Of a stretch of DNA of 55,005 nucleotides, positions 1 through 7,743 are shown one piece after another (within the stretch, counting starts at the first letter, position 1; the number at the start of each line of letters is the position of its first letter). A model generated the notes under the pieces. That model saw only the letters and a program-made list of their open reading frames with translations, did no database searches and was not told the DNA's origin. A program made the translations under genes and the position numbers. The stretch is from Fusobacterium mortiferum (GTDB lineage Bacteria > Fusobacteriota > Fusobacteriia > Fusobacteriales > Fusobacteriaceae): positions 1 to 55,005 of the forward strand of contig NZ_JACSNP010000011.1 of the NCBI RefSeq assembly GCF_016900045.1, in the 5' to 3' direction.

Positions 1-10
1 TTGAATAGAA

Positions 11-44
11 AGGGAGCCTTCAACAAAAATGTTGAAAACTCCCT
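11..44 (+). terminator. Rho-independent terminator, copy 1
   Basis: AGGGAG (11-16) pairs with CTCCCT (39-44), and TTCAACA (19-25) pairs with TGTTGAA (30-36). The T-rich stretch on the plus strand begins some 15 bases later (52-68), so it more likely ends a rightward transcript from outside the window than the leftward operon at 141-3151. It is 31/34 identical to the hairpin at 96-129. Confidence 0.6.
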
Positions 45-81
45 CTATTTGGCTATTTTTATTTTTTGTAAAAACTCATAG

Positions 82-93
82 CTGAGTAGTTAC
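82..93 (+). repeat. 12-mer shared with the far end of the window
   Basis: CTGAGTAGTTAC lies between the two left-hand hairpins. Its exact reverse complement occurs at 54929-54940, again directly next to a GGGAG/CTCCC hairpin. A 12-mer match alone is expected by chance in 55 kb; the shared context is what makes it worth marking. Confidence 0.35.
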
Positions 94-95
94 GA

Positions 96-130
96 AGGGA
101 GTCTTCAAGAAAAATATTGAAAACTCCCTT
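96..130 (+). terminator. Rho-independent terminator, copy 2
   Basis: AAGGGAG (95-101) pairs with CTCCCTT (124-130), with an inner TTCAA/TTGAA stem (104-108 / 117-121), followed by TTTATTTTG on the plus strand. It differs from copy 1 at three positions only. It lies 11 bases past the stop codon of the leftward alarmone-synthetase gene and may separate convergent transcripts. Confidence 0.65.
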
Positions 131-140
131 TATTTTGTTT

Positions 141-914
141 CTATTTAAATTTTGTATCTAGCTCTCTTTCATCACTGCTTTCACTAGGTTTTAGAGTAAA
201 ATGAGATTTCATGTTTTTTATAAATGTTCCCATCTCATCAGCACTTCCTACAATTCTATTAAATATTCCCAAATACTCAGTAATAATAGGATTGTCAATA
301 TCATATGGGTATCTCATCAAATGATCAATTTCACTCCATGCTTCTTCAAATACAGTTCTTACCTGAATTTCAACCAGAATTTCATCTTTTTTCGTAACAG
401 GAATACCAATTAGGTAATGAACAGAACGATAACCATGATCTCTTACGATTATCTCACAATTCATTTCAGAGATACTTTCTTGAAGTTGAATAACATTATA
501 ATCTCCACGTCTAATATTTATTTGAGGAGTTTCTCTTATCTCCCAAAGTCCCATTATTTCATGATGAATGTCTTTCCAATCATCTTTAAAAAGATGTAAG
601 ACTCTTATTCCAATAAGGTCGGTTACAATTTCTTTATATGTTTCTAGAGATATCCCTCTATCAACATACTTCCTTCCTTTTCTAATAATTTTTTCTATAA
701 GATGTTTTGGTTTTTTTACTCTTCTTCTGACAGAGTGAACACTAGGAACATCAATTAATTTAGAAACAATATATTCCGCTTCTTTTTCAAGTTGTGGAAC
801 AAAAGTAATATAATTATCATATATTTTTACAAGTTCATCCCATACAAGTCCTGTTGAAGCAAAATGTTCTTCATCAATTGAAAATTCTTTAAAAAATTGT
901 TCTTTATCTAACAT
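141..914 (-). CDS. Small alarmone synthetase (RelA/SpoT synthetase domain)
   Basis: A cytosolic enzyme of 257 residues, expected to transfer pyrophosphate from ATP to GTP or GDP and make (p)ppGpp. The fold signatures are visible: a basic segment SVRRRVKKPKHLIEKI (61-76), TDLIGIRV (98-105) with the metal-binding Asp99, HGYRSVHY (160-167) and VEIQVRT (181-187) with the catalytic Glu182. There is no HD hydrolase, TGS or ACT domain, so it is a single-domain synthetase. It is the last gene of a leftward three-gene operon and begins 21 bases after the upstream gene; the GGGGTGAG ribosome site supports the ATG. Whether it is housekeeping or a toxSAS-like toxin that modifies tRNA or makes ppApp cannot be told from sequence. 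No antitoxin is obvious. Confidence 0.85.
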   Translation of the reverse strand: MLDKEQFFKEFSIDEEHFASTGLVWDELVKIYDNYITFVPQLEKEAEYIVSKLIDVPSVHSVRRRVKKPKHLIEKIIRKGRKYVDRGISLETYKEIVTDLIGIRVLHLFKDDWKDIHHEIMGLWEIRETPQINIRRGDYNVIQLQESISEMNCEIIVRDHGYRSVHYLIGIPVTKKDEILVEIQVRTVFEEAWSEIDHLMRYPYDIDNPIITEYLGIFNRIVGSADEMGTFIKNMKSHFTLKPSESSDERELDTKFK

Positions 915-935
915 GATAAATTAACTCACCCCTTA

Positions 936-2351
936 TTAAAATTGCTTTTCAATCAATTCTAATTTTATATCAACTATTTTTCTGTATCCAGAAACAATAT
1001 TTTTTTCTAAATTAACTTCTTTTTCAGTTAAAGCAGATTTAACAAAAGCAATCTCTTTTAAATCATAATTAAAGCCACGGATATTTAAATTATGAATTTT
1101 TGTAAAAGCAATACTATCTCCAATATTAACATTAAATCTGTTTTCTATTCTAAAATTTATCCAGCTATTTAAGACAGTATTATTATTTAGGTAGTTATGT
1201 AGAAGATGTAGTGTGTAAAACTGTAATGAACTTTCAGAAAAATTTTTAATTTTTGTAATATTCATTAACTTCATACTCTCTTCATACTTATTTATACTTT
1301 CTATAATCATATTAAATTTATGAGCTTGGATAGGATTTTCAAATTGAATATCCCCAAATAAGTCTTTTATTTGGAAGGTAATTTTTTCTCCAGAGAAAAT
1401 AGATTTTAATATTTCGGCAACAGCATGCACTCTACTATTTTTTAGCTTACTAAAAATTTCATAAGTGAAATAGTCTTCATGCTTTCTTATAGTATTTCCA
1501 TCAAATAACGCAATACTAAGGGCGATTTTAAACTCACGAGTTTTAAACTCAATTAGTTTAAATTTATTATATCCAAGTATTCTAATATTAACATTTGAAA
1601 GAATAGTATCTCCTATATGGATATTAGAGCTATTTAAACTTATATTTTCTATACTCTCTTCACGATAAGGAAGGTTGCTATCCTTAATAGGAAAATCTTT
1701 TAATTTCAAAGATGTATATGAAATTTCAAGACCAGTTTCTATACCATTTTCAAAAGGAATTTCAATATTTTTTGGAGAATAGCTCTCTACTATTTCTAGA
1801 ACATTTTCTTCTTGAATATTTTCGTTAATATTTTGAGAGCTAGGAATTTCAGCTAGACTTTCATCTACATTATTATCAGTTATCACACTATTTATATTAA
1901 GAATTTCTATATTATTTTCTATATTTTCTATTAATTCAATCTCATTTGTTTCAGAACTTTCTAATTCTGTGATATTTTCAGGGTTATTTTCAAAATTATC
2001 ACTTATTGTGTAGTTATCTACATTTTCAAGAGCAGTACTCTCAGTGAGTTGAATACTATCTTCATTTAAAATTTCATTTTCTTTTAAAGTTTCAGAGTTC
2101 AAAACTTCATTATTTATTTCACGGCACTCTTTATTTTCTGATGATGTAATATCTTCTTCATTAGTTAAAATATTATCCTCTATTATATTTTTTATACTCT
2201 CTTCTATTTCTTCAGGCGTATTCTCAATTTTAGAGGAGTGAATCTCTTCAGTATCAATTAGATTAATCTCTAATTTTTGTGAGTCTATAATACCCTTTTC
2301 AGTTTCGACAGTGGTAGTATTGTTGGGATTATCTTCCTCTGATACTACCAC
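936..2351 (-). CDS. Unrecognised acidic protein of the SIR2/RelA operon
   Basis: 471 residues that I do not recognise. About residues 1-210 are strongly acidic and Asn/Ser/Ile-rich (many Glu and Asn) with no Cys or Trp, so probably disordered. From about 215 to the end the composition becomes that of a folded domain of mixed strands and helices (for example NIRILGYNKFKLIEFK near 254). No signal peptide or membrane segment is seen. The start is a GTG that overlaps the end of the SIR2-like gene by 7 bases, which implies translational coupling; no good ribosome site precedes it, so a later start inside the acidic region is possible. Position between a SIR2-like gene and an alarmone synthetase suggests a linker or sensor role, which is inference. 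Confidence 0.7.
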   Translation of the reverse strand: MVVSEEDNPNNTTTVETEKGIIDSQKLEINLIDTEEIHSSKIENTPEEIEESIKNIIEDNILTNEEDITSSENKECREINNEVLNSETLKENEILNEDSIQLTESTALENVDNYTISDNFENNPENITELESSETNEIELIENIENNIEILNINSVITDNNVDESLAEIPSSQNINENIQEENVLEIVESYSPKNIEIPFENGIETGLEISYTSLKLKDFPIKDSNLPYREESIENISLNSSNIHIGDTILSNVNIRILGYNKFKLIEFKTREFKIALSIALFDGNTIRKHEDYFTYEIFSKLKNSRVHAVAEILKSIFSGEKITFQIKDLFGDIQFENPIQAHKFNMIIESINKYEESMKLMNITKIKNFSESSLQFYTLHLLHNYLNNNTVLNSWINFRIENRFNVNIGDSIAFTKIHNLNIRGFNYDLKEIAFVKSALTEKEVNLEKNIVSGYRKIVDIKLELIEKQF

Positions 2352-3151
2352 ACAAACTTTTTTTCAGGAAGTATTGTACTCTCTCTTTCTAAAGTTTCTT
2401 TGAAGTAGTTAATAAATTCAATTGTATCTGAGGTAATAAGTTTTATATTGTATTTACTAATGAAATCAGCAGCTTTACTACTTATTATAGTTGTAGAAGC
2501 AACCATATATATACCTTGTAGCTCTTTCATAGGTGATAGAATAAAGTCAAGAGTATTTATCAAATCGGAATCTTCTAAATTAATTCCAAGAAAGAGTGTA
2601 GGTCTAGTCTTGAACTCTTCTCTTACTCTTTTAAAGAAAATATTATAAAACTCTAAAGTTTTTAATTTTCTGATATCTTGGCTTGATATAAAAACTGTTC
2701 CAGCATTTGTTATATCTCCAAAGAATTTATAATAGTTAATTTTATTATTTATTTTATCTTTTACTTCATAAGGAGTTATTTTATTTACCATATTAGAAAA
2801 ATTATTTTCTATTATAGTATCAAAGTTTAGTGTGAAAATAGTATCAAAATATTTTGAATTAATAATATTATTATAGGCATCCAAATTAGTATTGTATCTA
2901 TATTCAAAATTTTCTTTAATTTGTTTAATCAAATTTTTCTTGGTATCAATAACAGCATCAAGATATGCTTGAACTATATCAGAAAAAGAATTAAGATCTT
3001 TTATATAGCCTTTAGCTGAGCTTTTTATCTCAGAAAGAATAGCTTCAGAGATATCAGTTCTAGTTGGATAACCAGAAATTTTGTTTAAAAAATCTCCAAC
3101 AAAGAGATTAAATTTTTGCTCTTTTTCAAATTTATCAAAAAAGCTCTTCAT
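2345..3151 (-). CDS. SIR2-like domain protein, probably degenerate
   Basis: 268 residues. The SIR2-like pattern is recognisable: an N-terminal NAD-loop position reading LFVGDFLNKISGYPTR (16-31), the FTLNFDTIIE segment (106-115) that matches the usual TTNYDxxLE, and LFLGINLEDSDL (187-198) matching the FxGxxxxDxDL motif near the domain end. Two positions differ from active NAD-hydrolysing members: the glycine-rich GAGxS loop is reduced to VGDF, and the usual K-L-H-G catalytic His motif reads YKFFGDI (141-147), with Phe in place of His. The protein may bind but not cleave NAD. It is the first gene of the leftward operon with ATG preceded by AGGTGA, and overlaps the next gene by 7 bases. Confidence 0.75.
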   Translation of the reverse strand: MKSFFDKFEKEQKFNLFVGDFLNKISGYPTRTDISEAILSEIKSSAKGYIKDLNSFSDIVQAYLDAVIDTKKNLIKQIKENFEYRYNTNLDAYNNIINSKYFDTIFTLNFDTIIENNFSNMVNKITPYEVKDKINNKINYYKFFGDITNAGTVFISSQDIRKLKTLEFYNIFFKRVREEFKTRPTLFLGINLEDSDLINTLDFILSPMKELQGIYMVASTTIISSKAADFISKYNIKLITSDTIEFINYFKETLERESTILPEKKFVW

Positions 3152-3284
3152 AGTTGTTCACCTGCCTTGTAAAAAATTGTTCACTATTAGTATAACTTAA
3201 AAATTGTAAATACACAACAAAAAATTATAAAAATGTCAAGATTTTTTTGAAAAAAAATGCTACAATAAATATTGAGGTGAGGTT

Positions 3285-4730
3285 ATGGAAATATTATTTA
3301 ATTTTTTTAGGGATTATATAGTTTTTATAAATATAATCTTTGTTGTAATTATTGTTTTATTAGAAAGAAGAAATCCACTATTTACACTATTTTGGATAGT
3401 GCTTTTGGTTCTTGCTCCATATGTTGGTTTTATTGCATATCTTTTCTTTGGATTAAGCTTTAGAAAAAAGAGAGTTGTAAATGAATATTATAAATGGAAA
3501 TTTTTATATAGTCGAGAGATATTGGGATTTTCTCAGCATAAAGAGCTAATGAGATGGGAACAGCTTATATCCTATGTAGAAGTTTCATCTAAAAATAAGT
3601 TAACTTCATTGAATATAACTGATATATTTATTGATGGAAATAAGTTTTTCGATTCTGTTATCAATGATTTAATGGAAGCAAAAGAGAGTATAGCAATGGA
3701 GTATTTTATTTTTAGAAATGATGAATTAGGTAAAAAAATAGCAGATGTTTTAAAAAGAAAGGCTCAAGAGGGAGTAGAGGTTAGGGTTATAGTAGACGGT
3801 GCTGGTGGTTATAGCAGAAAAATGTTAAGGGAATTAAACCATTTTGGTGTAAAGACTGGCATCTTTTTTCCTTCACACTTTCCTTTCTTTAAAATTGCAA
3901 ATTTAAGAGCAAATTATAGAGATCATAGAAAATTGTGTTTAATAGATAAAAAATTGGGGTATATAAGTGGATTTAATATAGGTGATGAATATTTAGGAAA
4001 AGGTAGATTAGGATATTGGAGAGATACAGGACTTAGGATATTTGGGGAGGCTTGTTTAGAACTAGAGCAAGAATTTTATTTTTCTTGGAATATTGTAAAA
4101 AATGAAAAAATTCTTTTAAAGAAAGAGTATAAATATAATAAAGAGGTTTTAGAAAAGTTAATTGAAACAAAAGGAAGACATACAGGTCATATTCAGGTTG
4201 TAAGTAGTGGTCCAAACTATCAATTTAGAACAATAAGAGATAATGCATTAAAGCTTATAATGGAAGCTCAAAAATATATTTATATTCAAACTCCATATTT
4301 TGTTCCTGATGATAGTATATTAGATGCTTTAAAAATAGCTGCTTTATCAGGAGTAAAGATTAAAATTATGATTCCTAGCAAACCAGACCACTTTTTTATA
4401 TATTGGGTTAATCAATATTTTGTTGGGGAGCTCCTTGATTTTGGAGTTGAAGTCTATAAGTATAATAATGGATTTATACATAGTAAGTTAATTATAGTAG
4501 ATGATGAAGTTATAACAACAGGAACAGCTAATTTTGATTATAGAAGTTTTTATCAGAACTTTGAGATAAATGTAAATATTTATGAAAAAGATGTAGCTAC
4601 AACCTTTAGAGAGATATTTCACGAGGATATAAAATTAAGTAGTAAATTGTTAAGAAGTGAGTATAGTAAGAGAGGGTATTATATAAAATTTAAGGAGTCA
4701 GTATGTAGATTATTAGCTCCGATAATGTAA
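3285..4730 (+). CDS. cls: Cardiolipin synthase
   Basis: A membrane-bound phospholipase-D-family enzyme that condenses two phosphatidylglycerols to cardiolipin and glycerol. Two hydrophobic segments near residues 7-27 and 31-57 anchor it. Both HKD catalytic motifs are intact: HRKLCLID beginning at His214, followed by GYISGFNIGDEY, and HSKLIIVD beginning at His399, followed by GTANFDYRSF. Length 481 residues matches bacterial Cls. The ATG is preceded by GAGGTGAGG. It diverges from the SIR2-like operon and is followed after 21 bases by the PHP-domain gene, which is probably co-transcribed. The C terminus ends CRLLAPIM, as in many Cls proteins. Confidence 0.95.
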   Translation: MEILFNFFRDYIVFINIIFVVIIVLLERRNPLFTLFWIVLLVLAPYVGFIAYLFFGLSFRKKRVVNEYYKWKFLYSREILGFSQHKELMRWEQLISYVEVSSKNKLTSLNITDIFIDGNKFFDSVINDLMEAKESIAMEYFIFRNDELGKKIADVLKRKAQEGVEVRVIVDGAGGYSRKMLRELNHFGVKTGIFFPSHFPFFKIANLRANYRDHRKLCLIDKKLGYISGFNIGDEYLGKGRLGYWRDTGLRIFGEACLELEQEFYFSWNIVKNEKILLKKEYKYNKEVLEKLIETKGRHTGHIQVVSSGPNYQFRTIRDNALKLIMEAQKYIYIQTPYFVPDDSILDALKIAALSGVKIKIMIPSKPDHFFIYWVNQYFVGELLDFGVEVYKYNNGFIHSKLIIVDDEVITTGTANFDYRSFYQNFEINVNIYEKDVATTFREIFHEDIKLSSKLLRSEYSKRGYYIKFKESVCRLLAPIM

Positions 4731-4751
4731 AATGAAAGAGAGTGAGTTATT

Positions 4752-5504
4752 ATGATTGAATTTCAAAAACTTTCTGATTTTTTCTTTCCTTTTATAGAGA
4801 GTGATATCAGATATATAGGAGATTTTTATTATGATTTACACATACACACAACTGCTTCAGATAGCTTTATTAAGCCGGAGTTTTTAAAAAGTTTTGTAGA
4901 AGACAAGAGATACCTTTTATCAGTAACAGACCATAATGATATCAGGGGAGCTATAAAATTAAATGAGATGGGAATAAGAAATGTTCCCGGAATAGAAGTT
5001 GGTTGTGAAGATGGATTTGAAATGTTAGTATATTTTAAAAAGATGCAAGATTTGGAAGAGTTTTACAGAAAAGAGGTTGAGCCATATAGAAATCAAAAAA
5101 GAATGGCAAAAACTTATAGGGGAATATATGAATATCTGGATGTTTTAAATCAATGGGAGTGTCATAAATCTATTCCACATATATATGGTGTTGTTCAAAA
5201 AAATTTTATAAATAATAAAAATTATATATATGATATAATACCAAAAGTTGATTCGTTAGAAACACACAATCATGCTTTACCTATGGTTAGAAATTTATTA
5301 GCTGGAGAGTTAAGGGAAAAATATAATTTAACAGCTACTTTTGGAAGTGATGCTCATATATTGAGAGAGGTAGTATCTTTTTACAAGTATTCCAATTTAG
5401 ATCTAAGTAAAAGAGAAAAAGTTGTTAATTATTTATATAAAATAGGGAGTTTAAGTGGTATAGGACATAAGCATTTGATGTATATGCTTAAAAGTTTAAC
5501 ATAG
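4752..5504 (+). CDS. PHP-domain metal-dependent phosphoesterase-like protein
   Basis: 250 residues with the PHP (polymerase and histidinol phosphatase) metal-site motifs: DLHIHTTASD with His30 and His32, TDHND near 69-73, and FGSDAH near 199-204. These give a multinuclear metal site typical of phosphoesterases acting on small phosphate esters or nucleotides; the substrate is not known. No signal peptide. It follows cls by 21 bases with ribosome site GAGAGTGAG, so it is likely co-transcribed with it, but there is no sequence reason to tie it to lipid metabolism. I am sure of the family, not of the function. Confidence 0.8.
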   Translation: MIEFQKLSDFFFPFIESDIRYIGDFYYDLHIHTTASDSFIKPEFLKSFVEDKRYLLSVTDHNDIRGAIKLNEMGIRNVPGIEVGCEDGFEMLVYFKKMQDLEEFYRKEVEPYRNQKRMAKTYRGIYEYLDVLNQWECHKSIPHIYGVVQKNFINNKNYIYDIIPKVDSLETHNHALPMVRNLLAGELREKYNLTATFGSDAHILREVVSFYKYSNLDLSKREKVVNYLYKIGSLSGIGHKHLMYMLKSLT

Positions 5505-5516
5505 TAAAAAAAATCC

Positions 5517-5545
5517 TTTTCAAATTAGAAAATATGGTGTATAAT
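5517..5545 (+). promoter_or_regulatory. Promoter of tRNA-Arg and lipoprotein unit
   Basis: TTTTCA (5517-5522), 17-base spacer, TATAAT (5540-5545). The predicted transcription start lies only a few bases before the tRNA 5' end. The -10 is perfect and the -35 is weak. Confidence 0.6.
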
Positions 5546-5556
5546 ACTTTGGTAAA

Positions 5557-5633
5557 GACCCCGTAGCTCAATTGGATAGAGCAATTCCCTCCTAAGGAAT
5601 AGGTTGTGTGTTCAAACCACATCGGGGTCGCCA
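5557..5633 (+). tRNA. tRNA-Arg (anticodon CCT)
   Basis: A full cloverleaf can be drawn: acceptor GACCCCG (5557-5563) with CGGGGTC (5623-5629), D stem GCTC/GAGC, anticodon stem ATTCC/GGAAT with loop CTCCTAA, T stem GTGTG/CACAT (one G-T pair) with loop TTCAAAC, discriminator G and encoded CCA (5631-5633). The anticodon CCT (5591-5593) reads AGG arginine codons. Confidence 0.97.
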
Positions 5634-5656
5634 TTTTTTTTATAGGTGATATTTTT

Positions 5657-5953
5657 ATGATAAAAAAGTTGATTTTGATATCAGTACTATCTTTTTTTAT
5701 CAGTGCTTGTAGCTCATATACTCCAGATGGTGTAAATAATCAATATTTAAAATTATCAAAAAGTTTAGATAATCTTATGAGTGAAGAGATTAAAGAAAAA
5801 AAAAGAGCTAACTTAGAAAGAAAATTTGAAAATTTTTCTAGAGGAATGATTAAATACAAAGAAAATAATCAAGGATTAGATACTCAATATTTAGATTATT
5901 ATATAAAGGAAACTTCAATAAAAATTCAATATTTAAAAGACTTAAAAGATTAA
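5657..5953 (+). CDS. Small lipoprotein of unknown function
   Basis: 98 residues beginning MIKKLILISVLSFFISACSS: a short basic n-region, hydrophobic stretch and an SAC lipobox, so it should be lipidated at the first Cys and anchored in a membrane. The rest is Lys/Glu-rich and probably helical. I do not recognise a family. The start at 5657 follows AGGTGAT with good spacing; in-frame codons further upstream lie inside the tRNA. Only 23 bases separate it from the tRNA CCA end and no terminator lies between, so it is probably transcribed with the tRNA and freed by 3' processing. Confidence 0.75.
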   Translation: MIKKLILISVLSFFISACSSYTPDGVNNQYLKLSKSLDNLMSEEIKEKKRANLERKFENFSRGMIKYKENNQGLDTQYLDYYIKETSIKIQYLKDLKD

Positions 5954-5968
5954 AGTAAAAATTAAAGG

Positions 5969-5997
5969 TTGACAAATTAGAAAAAATAATTTATTAT
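5969..5997 (+). promoter_or_regulatory. Promoter of glycine riboswitch / AGCS symporter
   Basis: TTGACA (5969-5974), 17-base spacer, TATTAT (5992-5997). A strong sigma-70-type promoter about 30 bases before the riboswitch. Confidence 0.75.
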
Positions 5998-6027
5998 TTA
6001 TTTCATAAATGAATTGAATAAAAAAAT

Positions 6028-6190
6028 CGGATGAAGATATAGGGAGAGAGCAAGATGTTAGCCGCCGACGAAGTAAATCTTTCAGGCAAAAGGACCTATA
6101 TTGGACGAACCTCTGGAGAGACTCATTGAGCACCGAAGGAGCAAACCCAATTTTGGACTAAACTCTCAGGTAAAAGGACAGAGGAATTAT
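6028..6190 (+). promoter_or_regulatory. Tandem glycine riboswitch
   Basis: Two consecutive glycine aptamers read directly: the first from GGATGAAGATATAGGGAGAG to about 6100 with TCTTTCAGGCAAAAGGACC, the second from GGACGAACCTCTGGAGAG to about 6186 with AACTCTCAGGTAAAAGGACA. The GGAGAG...CAGGxAAAAGGAC core occurs in both. It precedes an expression platform with two terminators and a sodium/amino-acid symporter gene. The glycine aptamers of F. nucleatum are structurally characterised relatives. The interval 5954-6295 contains nothing else besides promoter, riboswitch and terminators. Confidence 0.95.
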
Positions 6191-6226
6191 GCAGCAACTT
6201 TTTATTTTTTGTATAATTCTTTTTTT
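6184..6226 (+). terminator. Riboswitch expression-platform terminator
   Basis: GAATTAT (6184-6190) pairs with ATAATTC (6213-6219) and is followed by T residues (6220-6226). The 5' arm touches the 3' end of aptamer 2 (closing helix), so ligand binding could exclude or favour this hairpin. Confidence 0.7.
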
Positions 6227-6234
6227 GATTTCCA

Positions 6235-6260
6235 GAAGGTATTTATTACCTTCTTTTTTT
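6235..6260 (+). terminator. Second terminator in riboswitch leader
   Basis: GAAGGTA (6235-6241) pairs with TACCTTC (6247-6253), then seven T residues. It is a compact intrinsic terminator 36 bases before the symporter start, outside direct contact with the aptamer. Confidence 0.75.
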
Positions 6261-6295
6261 ATTCAATTTAAACAAAGAAAACAGGAGGAATCAAA

Positions 6296-7648
6296 GTGCA
6301 AGAGATTGTAGCAAAAATTAATGAATTTTTATGGGGGAATTTTCTAATTATTTTATTATTAGGAACAGGTATTTACTTTACTTTTAAGTTAAATTTCATT
6401 CAGTTAAGAAAATTTTCTGAAGGGATAAAACAGGTAACAGGTTCTGTAAATTTAAAGGGAAAATCTGCAGATAGAAATGGGATGTCATCTTTTCAGGCTT
6501 TAGCAACAGCTATAGCGGCTCAGGTTGGAACAGGAAATTTAGCAGGAGCAGCTACAGCAATAGTCTCTGGAGGACCAGGAGCTATATTTTGGATGTGGGT
6601 AAGTGCTTTTTTTGGAATGTCTACTGTATATGTTGAAGCTATATTAGGACAAGTTTTTAAAAGAAGAGTTAATGGTCAAGTAACGGGAGGACCTGCATAT
6701 TATATTGAGGAGTCATTAAAAAGTAGAAAGCTTTCAAAGGGATTAGCTATATTCTTTTCTGTAGCTTGTATATTAGCCCTTGGTCTTATGGGAAATGCGG
6801 TTCAAGCAAATTCTATCTCAGTAGCTTTTAATTCAGCTTTTGGAGTATCTCCACTTTTGATAGGAGTGATAGTTTCTATTTTATCTGGCTTTGTCTTTTT
6901 TGGTGGAATAAAAAGAATAGCTTCAGTTACTGAGAAAATAGTTCCTATTATGGCAGGGTTATATATTTTAGCTTGTGTAATAATAATTGTTATCAATTAT
7001 AAGGAGATTATTCCTGCAATTAGCTCTATATTTGTTTCAGCTTTTAATCCAAAGGCTGCATTAGGGGGAGCTTTAGGTGTGAGTATGAAACAAGCTATAA
7101 GATATGGAGTGGCTAGAGGGTTATTTTCTAATGAGGCAGGAATGGGGTCAACTCCACATGCCCATGCTATAGCTAAGGTTGAACATTGTGGAGAACAAGG
7201 AATCGTAGCAATGATTACAGTATTTATAGATACTTTCGTTGTTCTTACAGGAACAGCTTTAGTAATAATAACTTCTAATGTAAGTGAAGGTGAAGGAATT
7301 GTTCTTACACAAAATGCTTTTATTAAAAGCTTAGGAAGTTATGGAGATGTTTTTATAGCTATTTGTTTATTTTTCTTTGCTTTTTCAACAATTATTGGAT
7401 GGTATTTCTTTGGAGAAGCTAATGTTAGATATTTGTTTAAAAGTAAATATTCAATTAATATCTACAGAGCTATTGTTATGATTATGATTGTAATAGGTTC
7501 AACTTTAAAGGTGGGATTGATTTGGGAGATAGCAGATATGTTCAATGGAATGATGGTATTACCTAATTTAATAGCTTTATTAGCTCTAGGGAAATATGCA
7601 AGAACTTCAATGAAAGAGTATGAAGAGCTATTACCACAATTAGTTTAA
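6296..7648 (+). CDS. Sodium:alanine/glycine symporter (AGCS family)
   Basis: 450 residues and about 10-11 hydrophobic segments. Family signatures: the N-terminal LLLGTGIYFTFKLNFIQLR, the segment QVGTGNLAGAATAIVSGGPG (near 78-97), GGPAYYIEESL, and ARGLFSNEAGMGSTPHAHA (near 274-292). It should import alanine or glycine with Na+ across the inner membrane. The GTG start at 6296 is fixed by AGGAGG seven bases upstream. The preceding glycine riboswitch argues for glycine as a substrate and for control by it. Monocistronic: a promoter for the next gene lies after it. Confidence 0.93.
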   Translation: MQEIVAKINEFLWGNFLIILLLGTGIYFTFKLNFIQLRKFSEGIKQVTGSVNLKGKSADRNGMSSFQALATAIAAQVGTGNLAGAATAIVSGGPGAIFWMWVSAFFGMSTVYVEAILGQVFKRRVNGQVTGGPAYYIEESLKSRKLSKGLAIFFSVACILALGLMGNAVQANSISVAFNSAFGVSPLLIGVIVSILSGFVFFGGIKRIASVTEKIVPIMAGLYILACVIIIVINYKEIIPAISSIFVSAFNPKAALGGALGVSMKQAIRYGVARGLFSNEAGMGSTPHAHAIAKVEHCGEQGIVAMITVFIDTFVVLTGTALVIITSNVSEGEGIVLTQNAFIKSLGSYGDVFIAICLFFFAFSTIIGWYFFGEANVRYLFKSKYSINIYRAIVMIMIVIGSTLKVGLIWEIADMFNGMMVLPNLIALLALGKYARTSMKEYEELLPQLV

Positions 7649-7666
7649 GTTTAAATTAAAAATAGC

Positions 7667-7694
7667 TTGTAAAATTATATAAAAAGAGTATAAT
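7667..7694 (+). promoter_or_regulatory. Promoter of the 79-residue protein gene
   Basis: TTGTAA (7667-7672), 16-base spacer, TATAAT (7689-7694), about 50 bases before the start codon at 7744. Confidence 0.6.
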
Positions 7695-7743
7695 TAATTT
7701 AAGGTAAGACTAAAGAAGCTTATGAAATAAAAGGAGGACAAGT

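Noticed and set aside
5606-5656. Upstream extension of the lipoprotein gene into the tRNA
   Set aside because: The frame is open but lies in the tRNA; ATG at 5657 has the ribosome site and begins a proper signal peptide.
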